Assembly: GCF_028683095.1 (NCBI RefSeq)
Contig: NZ_JAJUBC010000010.1
Span: forward strand, 114,693-178,692
Origin: Enterovibrio gelatinilyticus
GTDB taxonomy: Bacteria > Pseudomonadota > Gammaproteobacteria > Enterobacterales > Vibrionaceae
Length of the DNA: 64,000 bases
Reading direction: 5' to 3'
Both the position numbers and the translations under genes were made by a program. The notes under the pieces are model-generated. The model did no database searches. It had not been told where the DNA came from and worked only from the letters and a program-made list of their open reading frames with translations. This document shows positions 47,717 through 57,294 of this stretch, piece after piece (within the stretch, counting starts at the first letter, position 1; every line of letters starts with the position of its first letter).

Positions 47717-48371
47717 GGTGCGTCCTCTATTGGTCCTTTTTAAAAAGCATAGTGCGACTTGGTCAGTGTTAGGCAAGGTGGTGTGTCATTGTTTCTTGAA
47801 TGCTGATTTGCTCTGATGTTTGCGCCAAGCTCACTTTACTTACTCTAATGGCGAAACGGTTTTCGTGAAGTCTATGCGTTGCAAAATGTGCGTTCGCTCA
47901 TTAATTGCGCATTATATGGGTGAATTCGAACATTTGGCGTCTCAAATTGCAGAGTGTGTGAGTATTCGAATGTGAATGGTGAAAAGTCGGTAGAAAAGAA
48001 AAAGGCTGACAACAGAAGTGTCAGCCCAGCCGATGTCGGCAAGTCTTGGAGTATTCCAAGAGAGATACGATCCTTATTAACCTATCACGCAACGAGTGAA
48101 TATAAATTGAATTATGTCGCATTTTTAGTCATTTTGGTGTTTTAGAGGTAAGTGGCTTGTTCTGCGTTAGGCATTAAATGGCAGTGAAAAGGCGTTAATT
48201 GGTGATTTTTTGTTCGCTTGTGATCCAAAAGTGGATTAGAAAGGTGCGACTGACGCAATGCCCCGTTAGAATAGGTTTTCTGGGACGTGCAAGGTAGAAA
48301 AGCCTTATAGGGCAAGCCTTGACGAAGATTGCGCATTTGCGCTTAGACGTTGGAAAACATAGGTGGCCTTG
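47717..48371. other. 655-base intergenic region replacing glpF, with a hairpin cluster
   Basis: No glpF or other credible coding frame is seen; weak short frames lack ribosome sites. It should carry the divergent glpK and zapB promoters. The central part holds three successive inverted repeats (48004-48060). A small RNA or leader element could be here, but nothing was recognised. Confidence 0.6.
48004..48060. repeat. Cluster of three successive inverted repeats
   Basis: GGCTGACA-N7-TGTCAGCC (48004-48026), GCCGATGTCGGC (48029-48040) and CTTGGA-GTAT-TCCAAG (48045-48060) follow each other within 57 bases. None has a long T-run on either strand. They could form tandem RNA hairpins or protein sites. 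Confidence 0.6.
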
Positions 48372-48614
48372 ATGTCATTGGAAATTTTAGAGCAGCTTGA
48401 AGCCAAAGTTCAAATGGCAGTAGATACCATTTCTCTGCTTCAGATGGAACTTGAAGAACTGAAAGAACAAAACGAAGCACTAGGTCGTGAATCAGAGTCT
48501 GTGCGTGAAAATCGTGACGCATTGGAGCAGGAAAACACCCGCCTACGTGCCGACCAAGACGCATGGCAACAACGCATTCGTAGTCTGCTTGGCAAGATTG
48601 AAGAAGTAGAATAA
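48372..48614 (+). CDS. zapB: Cell division protein ZapB
   Basis: Small all-helical coiled-coil protein that joins the Z-ring through ZapA. The 80-residue product ([20 protein letters not shown] ... LLGKIEEVE) has an unbroken heptad pattern rich in L, E, Q and R. The ATG at 48372 is the conserved start, three codons inside the open frame. Single gene with a terminator, convergent with rraA. Confidence 0.93.
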   Translation: MSLEILEQLEAKVQMAVDTISLLQMELEELKEQNEALGRESESVRENRDALEQENTRLRADQDAWQQRIRSLLGKIEEVE

Positions 48615-48616
48615 TA

Positions 48617-48643
48617 AAACAGAGCCGATGGGCTCTGTTTTTC
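48617..48643 (+). terminator. Rho-independent terminator after zapB
   Basis: AAAACAGAGCC-GATG-GGCTCTGTTTTT hairpin, three bases after the zapB stop. Confidence 0.85.
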
Positions 48644-48743
48644 TATGTACTCATTGTCTATTCCACCTTAGGGTGGTGATATATTTCACAAGGTTTATTG
48701 GCGCAACAACAATAGCGTCAATAAGTCTTATTACTTAATCAAT

Positions 48744-49241
48744 TCACTCGATATCAATAGGCTCTTGAGACAATATAACGCCCGTATTATCGGCGTAGAG
48801 GTGATCTTCAGGAATGAAGGTAACGCCGCCAAAGTTGACGGGTACATCAGATTCACCCACGCCCATTCCGGTGTCTGAACTTTCAGCGCCAACAGGGAAT
48901 GACGCCAAAGCTTGAATGCCAATATCAATTTCATCTAGCGAGTCGACATCGCGAACGCAGCCGTAAACCACTAAACCTTCCCAGCCATTTTCTGCTGCTG
49001 TTGTGGCAATTTCAGCGTCAATAAGTGCACGACGCAATGAACCACCACCATCGATTAGCATCACACGACCGATACCGTTTTGCTCCGCAACTTCACGGAT
49101 CAGGCTGTTGTTTTCAAAACACTTGATGATTGTGATTTGACCACCGAATGAACTACGACCACCGTAAGAGCTCATCATAGGTTCCAGTACATCAACCTGC
49201 TCCAAGTATGTGTCGCACAACTCTGAGGTATTGTATTCCAT
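48744..49241 (-). CDS. rraA: Regulator of ribonuclease activity A
   Basis: Trimeric inhibitor of RNase E that changes RNA decay by binding the degradosome. The 165-residue product has [52 protein letters not shown] and [13 protein letters not shown], all typical of RraA. Follows menA on the minus strand after 155 bases, as in E. coli. Confidence 0.95.
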   Translation of the reverse strand: MEYNTSELCDTYLEQVDVLEPMMSSYGGRSSFGGQITIIKCFENNSLIREVAEQNGIGRVMLIDGGGSLRRALIDAEIATTAAENGWEGLVVYGCVRDVDSLDEIDIGIQALASFPVGAESSDTGMGVGESDVPVNFGGVTFIPEDHLYADNTGVILSQEPIDIE

Positions 49242-49396
49242 AATCAGACTTCTTCTTTGGGGTTAACGGTGCCGAGTTGGCAAATTTGTGGCAATCCGAG
49301 GGATGTCAGACGCCACCCTATGCAAAAAAGTATAACGACACGGTAGGGCATTGCAATGACTGACGCCATAATTCATTAAGGCACTTCTGATGTGTA

Positions 49397-50302
49397 TCAA
49401 TGAAGTAGGATACCAGCCGCAAACAGCACGTTGGTTAAGATCGCAACTTTGACCATATCTCCCATCATTGGGCGAAGTGATTCGCCGTCCTGCGAGACTA
49501 ATACGGCGCTGCCGTGTTTAACGGCCAGCGGCAGTGATAGTGTGAATAGCCAACCTGTGATACCCGTGTGCTCAAGCAGGGCGAATAAGGCAAAACAAAG
49601 GTAGGCGGTTACTAATAGCACGAGGTGATAAGTGCGACCCCATTCAGCGCCCATGCGCACGACTAAGGTGAACTTTCCGCAGGCTTGGTCGTTGTCGATA
49701 TCTCGAAGGTTGTTGATGTTGAGCACGCCGACGGCAAGTAAACCGCATGCGGTCGCGGGCAGAAGTACGGCGGAATCCAAGGTGCCCGCTTGCAGGTAAT
49801 ATGTTCCTGCCACGCCGAGCCAACCAAAGAAAATCAATACTGAAAGGTCACCAAGACCTTGATAGCCATAGGGCTTGTTACCCACGGTGTAGCAAATGGC
49901 GGCAAGAATCGCGAGTGCTCCAAGTCCAATGAAACTGACGATATCCGTGGCATTATCAAACGCACTGAGGACCAATGCGGCTCCCACGGTGACTATCAAG
50001 CACACGTTTAATGCCATGGCTTTTTTCATGGTTTGTGGCGTAACAAGACCTTGCTGCATCGCGCGTTTGGGACCAAGACGCGCATCATTATCTGTGCCTT
50101 TTACGGCATCACCATAATCATTCGCAAGGTTAGATAAGATCTGTAAAAGCAGGGCTGTGATGAGCGCGAGTGCCGTGAGCAATATCGAAAAATGTCCCGT
50201 TTTGGCGGCAACGGCACTGCCACACAATATGCATGCAACAGCCAGTGGCAACGTTTTGGGGCGTGCGGCATCAAGCCAAGTTTTGAATGTGGATGAGGAC
50301 AT
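49397..50302 (-). CDS. menA: 1,4-dihydroxy-2-naphthoate polyprenyltransferase
   Basis: Membrane prenyltransferase of menaquinone synthesis; attaches the polyprenyl chain to 1,4-dihydroxy-2-naphthoate. The 301-residue product has eight to nine helices and the two Asp-rich UbiA-family motifs NDYGDAVKGTDND and NNLRDIDNDQACGK. The ATG at 50302 (MSSSTFKTWLDAARPKTLPL) begins at the family motif; 31 upstream codons are dismissed. Downstream of hslU, with a hairpin between them. Confidence 0.94.
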   Translation of the reverse strand: MSSSTFKTWLDAARPKTLPLAVACILCGSAVAAKTGHFSILLTALALITALLLQILSNLANDYGDAVKGTDNDARLGPKRAMQQGLVTPQTMKKAMALNVCLIVTVGAALVLSAFDNATDIVSFIGLGALAILAAICYTVGNKPYGYQGLGDLSVLIFFGWLGVAGTYYLQAGTLDSAVLLPATACGLLAVGVLNINNLRDIDNDQACGKFTLVVRMGAEWGRTYHLVLLVTAYLCFALFALLEHTGITGWLFTLSLPLAVKHGSAVLVSQDGESLRPMMGDMVKVAILTNVLFAAGILLH

Positions 50303-50435
50303 AACCAAAAAAGCGTGTGTGATAACTGGCTTCATTATTGGTTTTTTTACTTCGTTGGGCAATGAAAGCGCAGGATTAACTGAATTTGATGGCAAAATAA
50401 AACCAGCAAACAGGGCAAAGGCAAAGCAAAGGTAA

Positions 50436-50460
50436 TAAAAAAGGGCAGCCTAAGCCACCC
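50436..50460 (-). terminator. Likely terminator after hslU
   Basis: On the minus strand GGGTGGC-TTAG-GCTGCCC (two wobble pairs) is followed by TTTTTTATT, about 20 bases past the hslU stop. Confidence 0.7.
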
Positions 50461-50482
50461 GATTTTGATTGATGCTGTGTGA

Positions 50483-51817
50483 TTACAGAATAAAGCGGCT
50501 GAGATCTTCGTCGTCAACCAACTCTTCTAGACAGCTACGCACGTATTCTGCGTTGATTTCAACAGACTCACCACCACGCTCGCTCGCGTCGAATGAAACC
50601 TCATCAACCAAACGCTCCATCACAGTGTGTAGACGACGAGCACCGATGTTTTCAGTACGCTCGTTGACACGCCACGCTGCGTTAGCGATCTCTTCAATGC
50701 CATCCGGCGTGAAGGTCAGATTGAATTGCTCAGTTCCCATCAGCGCTGAGTATTGCTCAGTCAACGAAGCATTAGGCTCAACAAGGATACGTTGGAAGTC
50801 AGCAGCAGATAGCGCTTCCAGTTCAACACGGATCGGCAGACGACCTTGCAGTTCTGGGATCAAATCAGACGGGCTTGCCACTTGGAATGCGCCTGATGCG
50901 ATAAACAGGATGTGGTCAGTACGGACCATGCCGTGTTTAGTCGAAACCGTGCTGCCTTCAATCAGTGGAAGCAGGTCACGTTGTACACCTTCACGAGATA
51001 CATCTGGGCCTGAGCTTTCACCACGCTTACAGATCTTGTCGATTTCATCGATGAAAACGATACCGTTGTTCTCTACCATGTGGATTGCCTGGTCTTTCAA
51101 TTCTTCTTGATTAACCAGTTTCGCCGCTTCTTCTTCCGTCACGGCTTTTAGCGCGTCTTTAAGCTTCATTTTGCGCTTTTTAGACGTATTGCCGCCACCG
51201 AGGTTTTGGAACATGCCCTGCAACTGGTTGGTCATTTCTTCCATGCCCGGAGGGGCCATGATTTCCATGCTCATTTGCGGAGCTGCGACATCGATTTCGA
51301 TTTCTTTATCGTCTAATTTGCCTTCGCGGATTTTCTTACGGAAGCTTTGACGCGTGTTCGAATCGGGCTTTGGCTCTTCTGATTGTCCCCATGCATCGCG
51401 CGGTGGCGGCAGTAGGACATCCAGAATGCGTTCTTCAGCCAATTCTTCAGCGCGGAATTTTACTTTTTCCACGGCTTGCTGGTGGGTCATTTTCACCGCG
51501 ACGTCAGTGAGGTCACGAATAATGGTTTCCACTTCTTTGCCCACATAACCCACTTCGGTGAATTTGGTGGCTTCGACTTTGATGAACGGTGCGTTGGCCA
51601 GTTTGGCTAGACGACGAGCGATCTCGGTTTTACCAACACCGGTAGGACCGATCATTAGGATGTTCTTAGGGGTAACTTCGGCACGCAGATCTTCGTTAAG
51701 CTGCATACGACGCCAACGGTTACGCAGCGCGATAGCAACGGCACGTTTGGCTTTAGTTTGACCGATAATGTGACGGTCTAGTTCAGACACGATTTCGCGT
51801 GGGGTCATTTCAGACAT
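50483..51817 (-). CDS. hslU: ATP-dependent protease ATPase subunit HslU
   Basis: AAA+ unfoldase that feeds substrates into HslV. The 444-residue product has the N-terminal [20 protein letters not shown], Walker A in [20 protein letters not shown], the I-domain, Walker [11 protein letters not shown] and sensor [22 protein letters not shown] segment. The ATG at 51817 ([10 protein letters not shown]) is chosen; 20 upstream codons run through the end of hslV. 13 bases after the hslV stop. Confidence 0.97.
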   Translation of the reverse strand: MSEMTPREIVSELDRHIIGQTKAKRAVAIALRNRWRRMQLNEDLRAEVTPKNILMIGPTGVGKTEIARRLAKLANAPFIKVEATKFTEVGYVGKEVETIIRDLTDVAVKMTHQQAVEKVKFRAEELAEERILDVLLPPPRDAWGQSEEPKPDSNTRQSFRKKIREGKLDDKEIEIDVAAPQMSMEIMAPPGMEEMTNQLQGMFQNLGGGNTSKKRKMKLKDALKAVTEEEAAKLVNQEELKDQAIHMVENNGIVFIDEIDKICKRGESSGPDVSREGVQRDLLPLIEGSTVSTKHGMVRTDHILFIASGAFQVASPSDLIPELQGRLPIRVELEALSAADFQRILVEPNASLTEQYSALMGTEQFNLTFTPDGIEEIANAAWRVNERTENIGARRLHTVMERLVDEVSFDASERGGESVEINAEYVRSCLEELVDDEDLSRFIL

Positions 51818-51830
51818 GCTGGGATCCTGC

Positions 51831-52355
51831 TTAGTAATCAAGTTCTTCAATGGTGTGGTGCTGGTTGGTGAAGACACAGATGTCGCCAGCGATGGTCAGA
51901 GATTTTACCGCGATTTCGCGTGCATCTAGCTCGGTGTTTTCAAGCAGAGCAATAGCAGCAGCTTGTGCGAAGTTACCGCCTGAGCCAATAGCAATCATAT
52001 CGTGCTCTGGCTGAACCACATCGCCGTTACCAGTGATGATCAGAGAGGCGGTTTCATCAGCCACACAAAGCAGGGCTTCTAGTTTGCGCAGTGCACGATC
52101 AGAACGCCAATCTTTAGCGAGTTCAACCGCGGCTTTGGTCAGATGACCTTGGTGCATTTCCAGCTTACGCTCGAAACGTTCGAATAGGGTGAAGGCATCG
52201 GCGGTACCGCCAGCGAAGCCTGCCAATACTTTATTGTTGTAAAGGCGGCGAACTTTGCGGGCATTGCCTTTCATTACGGTATTACCCAGTGACACTTGGC
52301 CATCACCGGCGATTACTACTTTGCCGTTGCGGCGAACAGAAACGATAGTCGTCAC
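51831..52355 (-). CDS. hslV: ATP-dependent protease peptidase subunit HslV
   Basis: Proteasome-beta-like peptidase of the HslUV complex. The 174-residue product starts [19 protein letters not shown], leaving the catalytic threonine after methionine removal, and has [20 protein letters not shown] and the [20 protein letters not shown] segment. The start codon is GTG. Operon with hslU. Confidence 0.97.
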   Translation of the reverse strand: MTTIVSVRRNGKVVIAGDGQVSLGNTVMKGNARKVRRLYNNKVLAGFAGGTADAFTLFERFERKLEMHQGHLTKAAVELAKDWRSDRALRKLEALLCVADETASLIITGNGDVVQPEHDMIAIGSGGNFAQAAAIALLENTELDAREIAVKSLTIAGDICVFTNQHHTIEELDY

Positions 52356-52490
52356 GGAAGAACCTCTTCTTTGCTCTCTGGCCTATAGCCAGTATGGGTT
52401 GTTAAGCAGGAAGTGGGGATGAGAAAAGATAAATTCAAGGGCAAAGAGAGTGAGAACTCGGTCTTTACCCTGATTTTATATTGAGGCGGA

Positions 52491-53066
52491 TTAGTTCCAG
52501 TACCAGATAGCGCAAGGCTCTATGCCTGCACGGCGTAAAAGGTTTCGGTCGCGCTCGGCTTCTCGCTTCAAAGGATAAGGCCCCATGACAACGCGATACC
52601 AAATGCCTTTCTCACCTTGACTGGTTTTGATGTGACTTTCTAAGCCTTGAAACGCGATCATCGCTTTACGTTCGTCCGCTTGGCTGGCACTGCGATAGGC
52701 GCCGCACTGCATCAGATAAGGTCGGCTAGAAAGCTCTTGTTCATTCGCTTCAACCTGCACTTCTTTATTTTCCAGCTCTTCAATATAGCTCCACTGCTCC
52801 TCAGGTTTAGGAGGAATGACTTTTTCCTCTTTCTTCTGCGGTTTTGATGGCTTATTGACAGGTTTGGTTACAGCCTCTTTAGGCTCAGGCTGTGCAGGTG
52901 GTTCGCTGGTGGTTAGAAAATAGAGACCATAGCCAAAGCTTGCCACCAAGACTAACGCTATCAGCGCCCATTTAATCGGGAAGCCCGACTTTGGAGGCGG
53001 CTTTTTGCTGTTTCTGGTGGGTTTTCGCGGTGCTTTTCCGCGTTTGACATAATCTCGGGTTGCCAC
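52491..53066 (-). CDS. ftsN: Cell division protein FtsN (SPOR domain)
   Basis: Late divisome protein that triggers septal peptidoglycan synthesis and binds denuded glycan. The 191-residue product has a short basic cytosolic N-terminus beginning with the conserved RDYVKR, one membrane helix (about 33-51), a Pro/Lys-rich periplasmic linker and a C-terminal SPOR domain (YLMQCGAYRSASQADERKAM). It is shorter than E. coli FtsN (319) but the domain order is the same. Start is GTG at 53066. Between cytR and hslV as in E. coli. Confidence 0.92.
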   Translation of the reverse strand: MATRDYVKRGKAPRKPTRNSKKPPPKSGFPIKWALIALVLVASFGYGLYFLTTSEPPAQPEPKEAVTKPVNKPSKPQKKEEKVIPPKPEEQWSYIEELENKEVQVEANEQELSSRPYLMQCGAYRSASQADERKAMIAFQGLESHIKTSQGEKGIWYRVVMGPYPLKREAERDRNLLRRAGIEPCAIWYWN

Positions 53067-53147
53067 TGATTCGGATATCTTTTTCTGCGAGTTGGGGCTA
53101 TATGGTACTGGCTTGCTCGAAAGCGCGCCAGTACCTAGCTTATCAGT

Positions 53148-54152
53148 TTAGCGTGATGGTGGTGCCACACTTTCTCTGATCACCAATTGTGCATCGAGTA
53201 AACGTGAACCAGCTTGAACATCATTGCCTTTCAGTATCTTCAACAACATGAGCATGGCTTGACGACCAATGTCATAGCGAGGTTGAGAAACCGTGGTCAG
53301 TGCTGGGTCGCAATACTCTGCAAACTGGATGTCATCGAAACCGACGATAGAGATATCGTGCGGAACACGAAAGCCTAAACGTTTAGCTTGCTGAAGTGCA
53401 CCGATGGCCATCACATCAGAGTGACAGAATACCGCGGTTGGCGGTGTCGGCAGAGACAACAGGGTCGTCATTGCTCGAGCGCCAGCTGCAAAGGTGAAAT
53501 CACCTGCAACGGTATAGGCCGGATTAACGGTCACTCCGCCGCGACGAAGTGCCTGCTGGTAGCCTTGAACGCGAAATTGCGTCAATGCTGCATTCGGATC
53601 CCCTGTGATCTGCGCGATCTGCTTGTGGCCTACCTGAGTGAGGTAGTTCACGGCTTCAAATGCAGCAGTAAGGTTATCAATGTGCACCGTTGGCAATTCG
53701 AGCTCTGGAGCATATTCACAAGCCATCACAAGAGGTGGCAGGTTCTTTTGCTCGGGTTTGCTGACATCGAACGGAAGATCGGTCCCTAAAAGGAGCATGC
53801 CGTCAGCTTGTTTCGTGAAAACTAAGTTCACAAATGAGCTTTCTCGGCTTGCTTGCTGTCCACTGTCTCCAAGCAGCACTAAGTAACCGTGCTCCATGGC
53901 AGCTTCTTCGATACCACGAATGATCTCTGTAAAGTAGGGATCACAAATATCGGGAACGATCACCACAATGGTTTTTGACTCATTGCGACGAAGATTTCTT
54001 GCGAGCGAGTTAGGGCTGTACCCTGATTCCATCACCGCCTGCTCGACTTTTTTGCGGGTCGACGCTGATACCTTCTCCGGGTTCATCAACGCACGCGATA
54101 CTGTCGCCGTAGAGACGCCAGCCAGATGGGCAACATCCTTCATTGTCGCCAT
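53148..54152 (-). CDS. cytR: LacI-family repressor CytR
   Basis: Repressor of nucleoside uptake and breakdown genes that works with CRP. The 334-residue product has the N-terminal LacI helix-turn-helix (MKDVAHLAGVSTATVSRALM) with NPEKVSASTRKKVEQ, and a periplasmic-binding-protein-like effector domain (IVVIVPDICDPYFTEIIRGI, SDVMAIGALQQA, VGFDDIQFAEYCDPALTTV). The ATG at 54152 (MATMKDV) is used; 20 upstream codons are not conserved. Name is based on family look and the priA-cytR-ftsN order. Confidence 0.9.
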   Translation of the reverse strand: MATMKDVAHLAGVSTATVSRALMNPEKVSASTRKKVEQAVMESGYSPNSLARNLRRNESKTIVVIVPDICDPYFTEIIRGIEEAAMEHGYLVLLGDSGQQASRESSFVNLVFTKQADGMLLLGTDLPFDVSKPEQKNLPPLVMACEYAPELELPTVHIDNLTAAFEAVNYLTQVGHKQIAQITGDPNAALTQFRVQGYQQALRRGGVTVNPAYTVAGDFTFAAGARAMTTLLSLPTPPTAVFCHSDVMAIGALQQAKRLGFRVPHDISIVGFDDIQFAEYCDPALTTVSQPRYDIGRQAMLMLLKILKGNDVQAGSRLLDAQLVIRESVAPPSR

Positions 54153-54330
54153 AGTGCTTTTCCTCTTGCTCGTAATGTATGGCAATGCTTCCCGATTAGG
54201 GACCTTCAGCAATAAGACTTTTTGTTAACAGGTCATATCTTAATCTGATGACGATGTATTAAACATGGTCATGTTAACAGTTATTACAAGAATACTGTGA
54301 TCTTAGTCGGCTTAAGTGAATGAAACTTGT

Positions 54331-56526
54331 TCAGCTCATATCTTGAGGCTCGATATCCAAAGACCAACGCACCTTTTTCGACAAAGGAAGCTGACGAATG
54401 GCAGGCAATGCGGCAGACAATCTTTGTTGTAATATCCGCCGATTTGGTGCTTGAAAAATCAATTGCCAGCGATAGCGTCCTGCACGGCGTGGAAGCGGCG
54501 CAGGCGCGGGGCCCATTGCTGCGCATTCATCATTGGGTATGGGGGACGCATCCAGTATGGTTCTGATTTGCTGCAGAAACTGCTCGACATGCTCACTTTG
54601 GTTGGCCTCTGCACGAAATAGAGCAAAGAAGCTGTATGGGGGCAGATTGGCTTGCTGTCGCTCAGTCAACGCTTCGGTGGCAAAACTGTCATACCCCTTA
54701 TGAATGAGCGACTGCAGCAAGGCATGTTCTGGGTGATGCGTTTGCAATAAAACAAAGCCGGGTTTACTTGCCCGTCCCGCACGCCCTGCGACCTGCACAA
54801 ACAATTGAGCGAGACGCTCTGGCGCACGAAAATCATTACTGAACAACGCACTGTCTACATCCACCAATGCCACGAGAGTGACATCGGGGAAGTGGTGCCC
54901 TTTGGCCAACATCTGTGTGCCAATGAGGATTTGGTAGTCCTTGTTGTGAATGGCATCAAGGTAGGCTTCTAGTGACCCTTTTCGGCGGGTGTTATCACGG
55001 TCAATCCGAATGGTTTTGAATTCAGGAAAGAGACTTTCTAGCTGCGCTTCGAGTTGCTCAGTGCCGACGCCGACGCTGATCAGCTGTGTTGACCCACAAC
55101 TGCCACATTGATGGGGGATAGGGCGCTGCGTTCCACAATGGTGGCAACGCAATTCGCTGCTCTGTTGGTGCAGTGTATAAAACGCGTCACAGCGTTTACA
55201 TTCAGCCAGCCAACCACACTCATGGCACATGAGCGCAGGCGCATATCCGCGACGATTTAAAAAGAGCATCACCTGATTGCCTTCAGAAAGGTGCTTTCGC
55301 ATTTCAGCAATCAGCGGTGCAGATAATCCCGCCTCTAAATACAGCCCACGAATATCGAGTACGCCATGTTTCGCTTTAATAGCGTTACCCGCACGTTTGG
55401 ATAACGTGAGGTGGTGATATTTACCTGTCTTTGCGTTGTGTAAGCTTTCTAAGCATGGCGTGGCGGAGCCAAGTAACACTGGCACGTTTTCTTCATGTGC
55501 ACGCATCACTGCAAGATCGCGGGCGTGATAACGAAAAGAGTCTTGTTGCTTATAAGACGCATCGTGTTCTTCGTCGACAATAATAATGCCGAGTGATTTA
55601 AACGGTGAAAACAAGGCCGAACGCGTACCAATGATAATGGCCGCTTCATTGTCTCGGGCTGCCAGCCATGCATTGAGTCGCTCAGTGTCATTAAGCGCTG
55701 AGTGCATCACTTCAACGGGCACATTAAAGCGACGTTTGAATCGGTTGATGGTTTGCGGTGTTAACCCGATTTCAGGAACTAAAATCAGGGCTTGTTGACC
55801 GCGAGCCAGTACTGGCTCCAAGGCGTTGAGGTACACTTCGGTTTTGCCAGATCCCGTGACGCCCTCAATCAAGTAACACCCAAACTCTTGGCTTGCGTTG
55901 ATCGTTGCCACTGTCATCGCTTGTTCGTGATTCAAGGTTGGCTTGTCTTCGACGATGCGGTAGTCAGTCGTCCAAGGCTTGGGACGCATATTCTGTACGA
56001 TTTCAATCCAGCCTTTTTCTTCCGCACCTTTAATGACGGTGGCGCTGAGGTCACTTTCTAGTAAATCGCTATGCGCCATTGCGCCGCTGCGCAGCATCGT
56101 CAGGATCCGAGCCTGCTTAGGTGCGCGGGTCAATGTTGTGATGGGCTGATCTTTTCCCGCATCTGTTAGTTGCCACACGCGTTCGCGCTCGCGATGCGCA
56201 GGTTTCCCTTTTCTTAGGCTTCCCGGCATCACCGTGGCTAATGCGTCACCTAATGGGTATTGATAGTAGCGACTCGCCCAGTTTAATACCTTATATAAAG
56301 AAGAAGGCCAAAGTGGCGCATCATCGAGCACAGCATTAATGGGTTTGAGTTGGGTGAGCGGGAAATCAGATTGGTCAGTCAGTGCCGTCACGATACCGAT
56401 TTTGAATTGCTTGCCAAACGGCACGCGCACTCGTCCACCGACCACAGGCATGTCACTGCCAATCAGATAATCAAAGGTCTTATGAAGCGGGACGGGTAAT
56501 GCCACTTGAGCGATGGTTGGGATCAT
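54331..56526 (-). CDS. priA: Primosomal protein N' (helicase PriA)
   Basis: 3'-to-5' helicase that restarts stalled replication forks. The 731-residue product has an N-terminal DNA-binding domain (VALPVPLHKTFDYL), Walker A in LIEGVTGSGKTEVYL, the DEEH box IIVDEEHDASYKQQ, a zinc region with the eight cysteines C443 region (CHECGWLAECKRC, CHHCG, CGSCG) and helicase motif VAGRAGRASKPG. Starts at ATG 56526, divergent from rpmE. Confidence 0.96.
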   Translation of the reverse strand: MIPTIAQVALPVPLHKTFDYLIGSDMPVVGGRVRVPFGKQFKIGIVTALTDQSDFPLTQLKPINAVLDDAPLWPSSLYKVLNWASRYYQYPLGDALATVMPGSLRKGKPAHRERERVWQLTDAGKDQPITTLTRAPKQARILTMLRSGAMAHSDLLESDLSATVIKGAEEKGWIEIVQNMRPKPWTTDYRIVEDKPTLNHEQAMTVATINASQEFGCYLIEGVTGSGKTEVYLNALEPVLARGQQALILVPEIGLTPQTINRFKRRFNVPVEVMHSALNDTERLNAWLAARDNEAAIIIGTRSALFSPFKSLGIIIVDEEHDASYKQQDSFRYHARDLAVMRAHEENVPVLLGSATPCLESLHNAKTGKYHHLTLSKRAGNAIKAKHGVLDIRGLYLEAGLSAPLIAEMRKHLSEGNQVMLFLNRRGYAPALMCHECGWLAECKRCDAFYTLHQQSSELRCHHCGTQRPIPHQCGSCGSTQLISVGVGTEQLEAQLESLFPEFKTIRIDRDNTRRKGSLEAYLDAIHNKDYQILIGTQMLAKGHHFPDVTLVALVDVDSALFSNDFRAPERLAQLFVQVAGRAGRASKPGFVLLQTHHPEHALLQSLIHKGYDSFATEALTERQQANLPPYSFFALFRAEANQSEHVEQFLQQIRTILDASPIPNDECAAMGPAPAPLPRRAGRYRWQLIFQAPNRRILQQRLSAALPAIRQLPLSKKVRWSLDIEPQDMS

Positions 56527-56684
56527 GAGGTCCTAGCGTCTAGGTGGTTAAGCCAAGTTATCGCGACAGTGTACCTATGGTAAACATGCGGGTAAACAAG
56601 TGTGCAAAGCCTAAAATACGTTTTCTTTTGAGTCGCGCCACCAAAGGGCTAGCCTGCTACCAGCAAATGAATTGAACAAAAAAG

Positions 56685-56713
56685 TTGCTATCACAGGTCT
56701 CCTTGATTAGAAT
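56685..56713 (+). promoter_or_regulatory. Sigma-70 promoter for rpmE
   Basis: TTGCTA at 56685-56690 and TAGAAT at 56708-56713 are separated by 17 bases. It leaves a ~80-base leader that may hold an L31 autoregulatory structure; the leader structure was not verified. Confidence 0.65.
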
Positions 56714-56798
56714 TTCGCGCCTACAAATTTTTGTCAACGACGTGTGGTGCCCGATAGGCTCGGGAGAGCGACACGGCCTTATATTAGAGGTTATCCCT

Positions 56799-57011
56799 AT
56801 GAAAGCTGGTATCCATCCAGAGTACAAAGCAGTAACAGCAAAATGTTCTTGCGGCAACACTTTTGAATTCAACACAACTATGGCTAAAGACATTAACCTA
56901 GATGTGTGTGACAAATGCCACCCATTCTACACTGGTAAGCAACGTGTTGTTGACACTGGCGGCCGTGTTGATCGCTTCAACAAGCGTTTCGGTGCGTTGT
57001 CTAGCAAGTAA
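56799..57011 (+). CDS. rpmE: 50S ribosomal protein L31, zinc-binding form
   Basis: A 70-residue ribosomal protein with the zinc-ligand cysteines in KCSCGNTF and [13 protein letters not shown], the C+ type; the C- paralogue that replaces it under zinc limitation is not in this window. Starts [11 protein letters not shown] at 56799; the upstream open frame is leader. AGAGG lies upstream. Divergent from priA, and ended by a strong terminator. Confidence 0.97.
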   Translation: MKAGIHPEYKAVTAKCSCGNTFEFNTTMAKDINLDVCDKCHPFYTGKQRVVDTGGRVDRFNKRFGALSSK

Positions 57012-57025
57012 TATTGCAGATTTCG

Positions 57026-57062
57026 AAAAAAAGGGAGGTGCGAAAGCACCTCCCTTTTTTTA
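57026..57062 (+). terminator. Rho-independent terminator after rpmE
   Basis: AAGGGAGGTGC-GAAA-GCACCTCCCTT hairpin with A- and T-runs, 15 bases after the rpmE stop. Confidence 0.9.
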
Positions 57063-57294
57063 TGCCTGAATCGGCATATACGACCTGTCACATAAATCAG
57101 TAAAGATACTAATGAAGAATAACCGCGGATTGGGGTGGTTCTCACATTCTCACTGCGTTAACATTTTATGATTATATTTAGGGTAAGGATGTTCTCACCC
57201 TTAACTTGTTACGGATTGATCTTATCGCTTGCGAGATCGTTAACGTGACAAGGTTTTTAACCAATAACGATGAATAAAATCAGGAAATAACAAC

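Noticed and set aside
48142..48336. 64-codon minus-strand frame in the glpK-zapB gap
   Set aside because: Irregular composition, no ribosome site and no known similarity; treated as non-coding.
47717..48371. A decayed glpF remnant
   Set aside because: I looked for the NPA-type motifs and the hydrophobic pattern of GlpF on both strands and saw none; a profile search would be decisive.
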